From positions 38,134 to 102,133 of the forward strand of contig WHVA01000421.1 in the NCBI GenBank assembly GCA_015179125.1: a stretch of DNA of 64,000 nt, given 5' to 3'. The notes under the pieces are model-generated. The model was not told the DNA's origin. It worked only from the letters and a program-made list of their open reading frames with translations, and searched no databases. Below are positions 56,849-64,000 of this stretch, piece after piece. Made by a program: the position numbers and the translations under genes. This stretch comes from Gautieria morchelliformis (lineage: Eukaryota > Basidiomycota > Agaricomycetes > Gomphales > Gomphaceae). Each line of letters opens with the position of its first letter. Positions within the stretch are counted from its first letter, which is position 1.

Positions 56849-58881
56849 TGTAATGGATTCACTGCATTGCTAGAAGACGAGTCAGAAGCCCTTGATATGC
56901 CAAAGGAGTCACGCCCTCACCGAGACACCATGCAGAAAAGAAACAAACCTCAAGGCCGCAAAGCAAAGAAGGAAGCCAAAGGTGCAGTGAGGGTTAATTG
57001 GCACACACAATTGTTGTGGGATCAGATTGAACAGGTTGCACGGGAAGTGGGATATCCTTGGAGGCAGGTTGAGATCATGCGACGGCTACACCGCCGCAAT
57101 TACCGGTTATTTGGCAAGCTAACCCAACAGCTAATTGGGAGATGGATCGATTGGGATGCGTGCACCCAAAAGACTTTTAAATGGACATCTGATGTCTTAG
57201 CAATGGTTGAAAAAGGTAACCGTCCATGTGGAGAGAATACACGTGCAGGGGTTTTGGTTAGTAGGTCTGACATTCTTGATGACATTATATTGATTCATTG
57301 TACAGAGTCGATACCCTGATATCACAGCGCATATTGTCCAGCAGTTGACAGACCTAAGAGAACCTGGAGTTGCATTATCCCTCATCACCATCCGTGCATT
57401 GATGGTTGGCCATTTATTGCACCAGGTGCCGGCACTCTTTGACAAAGTGGCAGAAGATGGCAGTTTGTTTTTCGATGCACCGACTCCTTTGTGCGCAAAT
57501 TCTTGAAGAAAGCCATGGGATGGTCACCACGCAAAGCCACACGTGCAGCGCAGAAGGTGCCTCTAACGCTGAGGAGATATGCTACAAACATGCTGTCCGA
57601 TATAGCATGGTCATCAGAGACCACAATATTCCTGCTGCCCTCAACATTGATAGTGATCAGACACAGATACTCCTACAGCACGGCACACAGATGACATGGA
57701 CCAAGGCTGGTTCCAAACAAGTTGGAATTGTTGGGTCCGAGGAGAAGCGAGCATTCACTCTAATGGTGTCTGTAACAATGTCAGGATTGCTTCTTCCATT
57801 TCAAAGTATATGGCATGGCAAAACATCTCTTTCTCTCCCATCCTCCAAATCCAAGGATTATGTCGCAGCTAACCTGGCAGGCTTCCTTTGGGAGCCGTCA
57901 AAGTCTCATACATACTGGTCAACTCACGAAACAATGCATAGCTTCGTGCATAACATCCTTGCTCCCTACTTCAAGAAAACCAAGGAGACACTAGGGTTAC
58001 CCGCCTCTCAGCATTCTGTGTGGCAAATCGACGTTTGGTCTGTCCATCGTTCGGAGGAGTTCCGCCAATGGATGAGAAAAAACTACCCCACTATTATCAT
58101 TCTGTATACACCAGCTAATTGTACAGGCTTAATGCAGCCTTGTGACGTTGGCATCCAACGCTTGCTTAAACATTCAATAAAGCGGTCGGCACATGTTGAT
58201 GTTGTGGCAGAAACGGTGGGTCTACTCGAAGATGGAACTCCTTCAAATCAATTAAGGCTGGACACTCGCCTCCCGGTCCTTCGGGATCGAAGCATTGGAT
58301 GGACATTTAGTGCATTTCAAAAACTCAACGATGTGAAAATTGTTAAAAAGGTGTGAACATTCACAACTCACACGCATGGCAAAGTTCTCAGTCCCTCTGT
58401 AATAGTCCTGGGAGATGTGTCGCGCTAGCGGTTTCAACCTCTCTTACGAAAGCTTGACCTCACCTGAGATGCTAGATGTGCTTCGCAAGCTCCCCCTTTC
58501 CGACCCCTCTTTCTTTGCGGAGCTCATTCACATGGATATTTCTAAACTTCCAGACCTCCCTGACGAAATTCAAGAGGACCAGATGGATATCGACAGTGGG
58601 GTGGACGTGGAGGACTCAGTGATATTCCACTACGAATCCTCGGTGACCTTGTTGCTGGGGAAGCGATCGGGGATATGTACGTTCAGGACAAGGATGGAGG
58701 GTTGACAGTAGTATCAAGTGTGGAGGGCAATGGTGAGGATCCATTTGAAGGATCTCTTATCAAACCGAAGGTTATGTTTCAAGAGGAACTCGCCGGGCAC
58801 AGTTTGGGCCGTGGCAGACACTCTAAAAAGCCATCTGGACGATTCCAGGGTCCTGAATGGCTCCTGTCTGACTTAGTTTAA
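56849..58881 (+). pseudogene. DDE_1-type transposase (pogo/Tc1-like fold)
   Basis: Exon 3 starts 56849 (CNGFTALLEDESEAL) and has VNWHTQLLWDQIEQVAREVG up to 57256. A 49-nt intron ends at 57305; SRYPDITAHIVQQLTD follows. Frames shift near 57470 (SFVRKFLKKAMGW, a helix-turn-helix region) and 57560. The catalytic core runs 57630-58350: first Asp in NIDSDQTQ, second in QIDVWSVHRSEEF, third in LMQPCDVGIQR. An intron (58351-58405) precedes SWEMCRASGFNLSYESLTS; a shift near 58620 gives LGDLVAGEAIGDMYVQDKDG and the end PEWLLSDLV at 58881. It cuts and joins transposon ends. At least three shifts suggest it is inactive. Confidence 0.88.
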
Positions 58882-59034
58882 TCGTAACAACGCTGTAGGT
58901 GCGAAAAAAAAATTGATTTGAGGCTCGCAAAGGACCTATTACATACTTACTCAACCTGTAGTTCAGACCTATGTGTGACGGGTGACTAGGGTTCTAGGAG
59001 TTCGGGTTCAAGGGGTCTTGTGACGCGTGACTGA

Positions 59035-61384
59035 TAGTGTTTTCCCAGGTTGGGCTTAAGCCTGGGCTGAGCCCGAGCCGAGCCCTTGAAAGCCTGAGCC
59101 GAGCCGGGCCCGGCCCTCGGAAAGCCCGCTACGAGGGCCGGGCTTGAGATTTAGCAAGCCTGAGCCCAACCCTTAAGCCAAGGCTTTTGGGTGCCAAGCT
59201 CGATCGTTGCCACCATCGACGATCGCCGTCCAAACCTAGATATATATGTACTTTATCTGTCCAAATATATGTACTGTATCCACCGGGTACCCAAATACTA
59301 ATACATAAATTTTTTTTTTCTTTCCTCAACCACACCCAGTCTCCAATGCGTCCCATGGTTGTAGATAGCACCGATGACGAGGTTGATGAAGTTGCGCCTG
59401 CAATTAAAAGTAGTTCCGGCCGAGTGGTTAAGCCGAGTGCGGCGCTTCTCGATCCCAGCAACGTAGCGAAGGTGCCAGGGCAGCCGAAACATGCTAACAA
59501 AAGGTCAGGAGGCATTGAGGCGGAACCACCAAAGAAGAAGAAACAAAAGAACTTGCCAAAAAATCCGGGACCAGTGGTAAAGGCAAAGAAAAAGAAGTTG
59601 CGATTGAGGACGTGCCTAGTGCGTATTCAGCTCACTGACCGATTTGAGTACTGATAAGATACAGATGTACCTGACTTACCGCCGGCCACACTTATTCATG
59701 ATGAGGCACACACGGAAGGCTGGCTAAAAGATCTCGATGGAATCAAGGATCTACCCGAGGCAGGCGCCAAGAAGAATAAAGATCGTACTGTAGACATACA
59801 TTTCTTTTTTGACGATCTGCGTGAGCAAATGGGCAAAAAGGTGATGGATTGCAAGCTGTGCCAGTGCGTCTGAATAGTCCTAACCAGAGACACCATGATG
59901 GCTGACTTTAGAACTAGCAAGCATGACCGGCAGAAGATAACCTTTGTTCATGATGTCACCACACTACGCCGCCACATCCAGGCAATGCATGAGGTGCTTT
60001 AGTTCACACAGATATACTGATTCAGTTAATAACAGTATATACACATTCAGGAGAAATACAACGAGTGGTGTGCCAAGACCGGCTTTGTTAGCAAATTGCC
60101 AAACACGGTCAAGGATGCCAAGGTAGCTGCCAAGGCGCTTTTGACTGACCATTTTGGTCCAGCCCCTGCCAAAGCTCCATATAGCGAGGACACATTTACG
60201 CACCTCGCAGTAGAATGGATGATTGCAACTGATCAGGTAAGTTGATATTAAAATCACCTATTTCACCAGTCTAATCCCAATGTGAATAGCCTGTGTCTGC
60301 TTTTGACAACTCACACTTCAGGGCCATGTTGGAAATGGCGTCCCGTTCGAAGGACACTGTCAAACTGCCTGGTCACAAGCTGGCCCGCTCCGAGGTAATA
60401 GAAATCTTCCAGGGGCACTTGCGTGATCTCAAAAAGCGATTTTCTGTGAGTGGACCGCTTTCCATGATGAATTTTAACATCAGCACTTGTTCTAGAGCCC
60501 CCACCTTCGAGGTTTGATCTCGTGCACATGTGATGCATGGCAGGCATCAAATGTGGACAGGTACTTCGCAGTTACCGGGCATTGGCTTGAGAAAAGGCCC
60601 GGGGAAGTCTTGACATTGCAGAGTGCCCTCCTTGGATTTGTGCGGCTCAATGGCGCACGTTCAGGTAAACGCCTCGGTCAAACACTTTTCAAAGTGTTTG
60701 ACTGCGTGGGTGCGGTCTCTAAGGTACATATCTTTATTTTCATAATTGTATTACTGTCACTACTATCTATGTCATCACCGATTGGGTGGGTGACTTGTGA
60801 CAACGCAAGCAACAACTCCACCATGATGGAGGAGTTGGCGCGTCGTGTCGAGGAACGCACGGGTGAAATATACTGCCCAGTTCAACGCCACATCAGGTAA
60901 CATTGCACTTTAGTGCTTTCATGCCAGTCTGCTGACTGTTTCAGATGCCTTGCCCACTGCATCAATCTGGCCACACAGGCGGTGTTCTCAACACACTCAA
61001 AGGCACCGCATTACGATCCTGAACACCCAGATGAGCATATCCCTGACACAACCGCCCTAAAACGAGATGCTGTAGGTCTCATCCGTGCAATTTGTGTCAA
61101 AGTGAGTTTATATGTCTATTTAATTCTATTTAATGTGTCCATGATACTGAGAAGATCATGTAGGAACGGTCCTCAGCCAAGCGCAAGGAAATTTACCAGA
61201 CACTTCAGCGGCAGCATGGTGTCAAACATCCGACCACACTATTGCTCGATATGGTCGTTCGCTGGTCATCTACATACATAATGCTTGATCAGGCCTATCG
61301 CAACAGAGAGGTCTGTATTTATTTTCATAAGTATTAGTAATTCTGACAGTTCCTCTAGCATGTCAACCGCTTCGTGCTTGAAAT
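59035..61384 (+). mobile_element. hAT transposon with spliced transposase, cut by gypsy
   Basis: The left end TAGTGTTTTCCCAGG is followed by dense AAGCCTGAGCC/GAGCCC motifs. The gene has about eight exons with clean splice sites: Lys-rich start (MRPMVVDSTDDEVDEV, 59346), BED-like finger (CKLC...LRRHIQAMH), EKYNEWCAKTGFV, FDNSHFRAMLEMA, CTCDAWQASNVDRYFAVTGH, VTCDNASNNSTMMEEL, RCLAHCINLATQAVF, MVVRWSSTYIMLDQAYRN and HVNRFVLEI. These are the hAT core blocks in order. The gypsy LTR starts at 61385, so the C-terminal dimerisation domain and right end are outside the window or lost. Confidence 0.88.
59346..61384 (+). pseudogene. hAT transposase (BED finger and RNase H-like core, 3' end missing)
   Basis: Exons (approximate): 59346-59650, 59700-59860, 59880-60000, 60050-60237, 60290-60446, 60497-60723, 60780-60896, 60940-61100, 61163-61309 and 61361-61384. 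The first junctions (59650-59700) contain stops and could be an unseen intron or decay; later introns such as 60238-60289 (GTAAGT to AATAG) are intact. The catalytic Asp in CTCDAW and Asp in TCDNASNN are present; the final Glu would lie beyond the break. It excises and inserts the element with 8-bp duplications. The good splicing suggests the gene was intact until the gypsy arrived. Confidence 0.8.
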
Positions 61385-61928
61385 TGTTATGGTACGATCC
61401 GTCGTAAGGTTGACCGAGGTCGGGAGCGAAGCCCGAGGTAAGGTCCGAGGTCACGAGGCGAGGTTTGGATGGGGAAGTCGGAGAGGGACTTGGCTTCAGC
61501 TTATGTGCTGCGCCGACCCTACGCACAAGTCCCAACTTCGGAGGCAAACGAATAAGAGGCGAGGCTTAGAAACTAGCTAAGGATCGAAGGGATACGATAG
61601 TTGATTTTCAGACTGAGGAGTAGGAATGCATACAAGGGGGTTATATACGGGCGAGGGTGCGAGTCAGGGGCGAACATATTAGTGGAGGTCAGGGCGAGGT
61701 CAGGAGGCCGAGGTCAGGGCGAGGTAATATACGAATGATGCGTGATGGAGCGGAATCAGTAACTAAGGGGATACGGGCATGGGATCAAGGTCGGATATGA
61801 ACTCAAGCTCGGGCTCGGGCTCGGGTGTGGATATGGATCATATGTACTCGGGCACGAATATCACACGGCTCGGGCTCGGAAGAAGGTTTTACCGGTAAGT
61901 AACCGGCCAAAGGCCAGGTTCTTACAGT
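61385..61928 (-). repeat. Gypsy 3' LTR
   Basis: In element orientation it starts TGTAAGAACCTGGCC at 61928 and ends near 61385 (complement of TGTTATGGTACG). Rich in GAGGTC and CTCGGGCTCG short repeats. The left border is set by loss of hAT homology and a TG/CA end. Confidence 0.75.
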
Positions 61929-61942
61929 ATCCCCTCCTTATG
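61929..61942 (-). promoter_or_regulatory. Gypsy polypurine tract
   Basis: On the minus strand TAAGGAGGGGATAC directly precedes the LTR start TGTAAG, as expected for the plus-strand primer site. Confidence 0.75.
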
Positions 61943-62098
61943 GCCGAGACCCTCAAGGCCGTAATGTGAACAAGGTTCGCCTATCCTCGAATCTAGATCC
62001 CGGCCCGATGTTAAGTAGCCAGAAAGGCGAAGCTTAAATCGTAGCCGAGGTTAGATAAAAGGGTGGGTAGGAGGCAGCGAACCCAAGTGCCAACGAAT

Positions 62099-63127
62099 AT
62101 GGTGTGCCCGCAACCCCTCTTCAACTCAGCCGTCGACGAGAACAGCGCGAACAACGCGTTCGACCAGACATTGCTGTCTGAGGAGAAGGGAGCCTCGGGC
62201 GAGGTTATGCCCGAGGATCGACCCGAGGTTGGCACATTGCCAATTGATGAGACGGGGGCCATCGATATGCGGCAGCCGTGGCAGGAAGGGCCGAATGGCA
62301 AAAAGGTGAGTCGTCGAGTAGTATCGTTTTTGCTGTTCGCTGACTTGAGTAGTACAAGCGAATGTTATTCTCATACCACCCGACCAACTTGTCCCTATAC
62401 GGGTACAAGCTCGCCGACAGGGGACCTTGTGAGTGGCAACTCGCGACCAAGGCTGAGGCGAGGTGCGCGCGCTGCGAAGAGCGCGACTATACGTGCCTTC
62501 GGGCTGTTAGTCTCGACTTCGGCCTCGCCGACCAGGGTGCCTGCATGTGGTGCAGGACACGCTCCTTGGACTGTAGCATAGCCCAAGGTCACCGCAGCAA
62601 GGCGACCTCAGGAAAAGGTCAGGCGGGGGCCGGGGGCAAGAAGTGAGCGAGGAGCGAGGAGGCCAAGGAAAGAGGCCAAGGTTCGGGACGAGGTTGAGGA
62701 TGACAACGACTCGAGCGACTGGGTCGAGCGGAATCTCGAGACGAGGGTTGAGAGGATGGAAGCGAGGATGAGCAAGGAGAAGGGTAAGGGGACAGAGGGA
62801 GTGAGGCAGAGTGATGGGAAGGAAACCGAGGTGGAGGAAACCGAGGTGGAAGGTCGGAGGGCGAAGAAGGACAAGAAAGTGAAAAGGTCGGAGCGAAGTG
62901 CAGAGATGAGGGATTTGATAGCGGCGGTGAGGGACGTGGGACAGAAGGTTGGCGAGGTTGGGGAAAAGGTGTGTGAGTTGTTGGGGGAGTTTAGGGCGGC
63001 GAACGATAGGATGAATCAGGCGGATGTGGAGTTTATGAAGATAAGGAGGAGGCGGAATTATCTGAAGCGGATGCAGGGGGCGAGGGACTTGGCAGCTTAT
63101 GGAGGACATGGGGGTCTGGTGGAGTGA
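62099..63127 (+). CDS. Antisense accessory protein of the gypsy element (Zn2Cys6-like cluster and coiled coil)
   Basis: Start at 62099 (MVCPQPLFNSAVDEN). Exon 1 ends EGPNGKK; an intron (GTGAGT to GAGTAG, about 62307-62356) leads to YKRMLFSYHPTNLSLYGYKL. The cysteine cluster CARCEERDYTC and CMWCRTRSLDC has spacing CX2CX6C-X15-CX2CX6C, like the fungal Zn2Cys6 binuclear fold. A frame change near 62640, perhaps another intron, precedes an acidic and Lys-rich coiled coil (VERMEARMSKEKGKG, EMRDLIAAVRDVGQKVGEVG) ending at 63127. It runs convergent with Pol, between Pol and the 3' LTR. Role unknown; DNA or RNA binding is only inferred. Confidence 0.65.
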
Positions 63128-63321
63128 AGTAGCAGTAGTAATGAGGAGGAGTCAGGCGAGGGTAGCGAGGAGAGCGAGGGAGAGGATATGAGGATGGTGG
63201 AGTAACTACTAAGAGAATAATGGAATTTCTTGGATTTTATCGATTTTTTTTTTTTTTTTTTTTTTTTGAAGGGGATTTTGTTATCTAGTTACTGGGTTCA
63301 TGGGGTTTAAACAAGGAATGG

Positions 63322-64000
63322 TCATAGAGCAGTCAAAGGTCCTGGCTTGGCCGGGTAAGATTCGTGGAAGTCAGTGACCAGCTCCGAGGCATGATCGAGC
63401 TTGGAAGCGAGGATCCACGAGGTTTCTTCGTTGGTACCTTCGTAACCAGTCCACCTAACAAGATAGAGTAACTTGCAGCTCTTGCGTCTATTATCGATCT
63501 TCGAGTCAAGGATTTCGGAACCTCGAACTCGGGTCGCCGTCGATAACGATGGGGGCGGAGGCGGCTGAACTCGGTTCGGGATGGTGTTGGGCAAGGCTGG
63601 TTCGAGCATAGATACTGGAATACTGGATGGACTGGATGCATGTGTTCTGGAAGTCGAAGGGTGAAGGAGTGAGTACCCGCTCGGGAAATGATTCAAAAGG
63701 ACCCAAGAACTTCTCGGCGAGCTTTTTGGTAGGGCGAGTCATTCTGAAGTACTGTGCCTTCACAAAGGCGAGGGATCCTATTTGAAATAAGGAGCGGGCT
63801 TGCGGCGAACATCGGCCGAGGCTTGGTAGGTCTTTGAGCCTCGAGGATGGCGCGGCGAAGTTCTTGGTGAGCTCGTCCAGATCAACCACGAAGTCTCGGG
63901 CTCGTGCCGAGGTGAGATCGCGCTCGGGGGTGAACTGCGAGGTTCGGATGGTAACCCTTATTAGCAAAGAGGGGGATATGCCGGTGGTTGCGCTAGGCGC
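63322..64000 (-). pseudogene. Gypsy integrase C-terminus with chromodomain
   Basis: Minus strand: ARARDFVVDLDELTKNF, GSLAFVKAQYFRMTRPTKKL and AEKFLGPFE (the GPY/F region), then frame changes near 63690 and 63560, VSMLEPALPNTIPNR, and the chromodomain ILDSKIDNRRKSCKLLYLVR WTGYEGTNEETSW, ending ESYPAKPGPL near 63330. Chromodomains direct integration to modified chromatin. The scattered frame changes indicate decay. Confidence 0.85.

Larger units (their letters stand above)
55020..59034 (+). mobile_element. DNA transposon with Ulp1-type protease and DDE transposase
   Basis: Both borders carry a loosely similar 75-bp segment in the same orientation ending in TGTGACACGTGACTGA (55081-55096) and TGTGACGCGTGACTGA (59019-59034), with another GTGTGAC motif before each. 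Between them lies one spliced gene region (protease, linker, HTH, DDE). A classic inverted repeat was not identified. The right border touches the hAT element at 59035. Confidence 0.65.
61385..64000 (-). mobile_element. Ty3/gypsy chromovirus, 3' part (runs off the window)
   Basis: On the minus strand: end of Pol with chromodomain (64000-63322), a convergent antisense gene (62099-63127, + strand), polypurine tract (61942-61929) and 3' LTR (61928-61385). It is inserted in the hAT gene after GAAAT. The 5' LTR, Gag and most of Pol lie to the right. Confidence 0.88.

Noticed and set aside
1-64000. A biosynthetic cluster, phage or defence island
   Set aside because: No bacterial or viral structural genes and no set of linked enzymes are present; the region is fungal and dominated by transposons.

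Overview
This window comes from a filamentous fungus, most likely a mushroom-forming basidiomycete (Agaricomycetes). The evidence is short introns of about 45-60 nt with GTRNGT donors and CTAAC-like branch sites, a C2-NACHT-WD40 STAND gene typical of that class, a Misato/DML1 homologue, a ferritin-like (Rds1-type) fragment, and Tad1-type LINEs, Copia, Ty3/gypsy chromovirus, hAT and Ulp1/DDE transposons. No rRNA, tRNA, CRISPR array or bacterial-type operon is visible. It is a transposon-dense accessory region in which almost every host gene is broken.

Layout, left part. 1-2.65 kb: degraded LINE A, interrupted by a solo LTR with a perfect 5-bp target duplication. 2.7-5.1 kb: an hAT terminus, then a partial, internally duplicated copy of a host gene family with coiled coil and nuclear signal. 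5.1-9.1 kb: a gypsy element whose integrase part lies on the + strand and whose gag-protease-RT-RNase H part lies on the - strand. 10.1-10.5 kb: a second gypsy Gag fragment. 10.88-17.24 kb: LINE B, about 6.4 kb, with 13-bp target duplications, a poly(A) tail and an inversion of about 0.8 kb inside ORF1. 18.3-22.1 kb: a C2-NACHT-WD40 pseudogene.

Middle part. 22.4-27.3 kb: unidentified low-copy repeats sharing a TATA-containing module. 27.3-30.3 kb: an inverted, more complete copy of the 3-5 kb gene, with its SAP-like N-terminal exons. 30.47-33.45 kb: a unit bounded by 36-bp terminal inverted repeats and ATT duplications that carries a nearly complete but decayed DML1/Misato gene. 36.3-36.7 kb: a 17-bp minisatellite. 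37.8-42.8 kb: LINE C, a recent-looking insertion with a 25-nt poly(A) tail and 11-bp target duplications. An uninterrupted relative of its insertion site is present, inverted, near 46.1 kb.

Right part. 48.1-52.9 kb: a Copia element that has lost its middle and now contains part of LINE D and a second solo LTR. 53.5-53.9 kb: ferritin-like gene fragment. 54.2 kb: a 129-bp LINE tail with target duplications. 54.9 kb: promoter and first exon of an NLR paralogue. 55.0-59.0 kb: a DNA transposon encoding a Ulp1-type cysteine protease and a DDE transposase. 59.0-61.4 kb: an hAT transposon with many introns, cut by a minus-strand gypsy chromovirus (61.4 kb to the window end). That gypsy carries an antisense gene with a Zn2Cys6-like cysteine cluster.

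There is no common pathway here. What links the genes is nested insertion, inversion and duplication. The most interesting signals are the TIR-bounded DML1 cargo, a conserved palindrome associated with the duplicated nuclear-gene family, a hairpin shared by unrelated LTR-element leaders, the antisense cysteine-cluster gene, and the Ulp1/DDE transposon.
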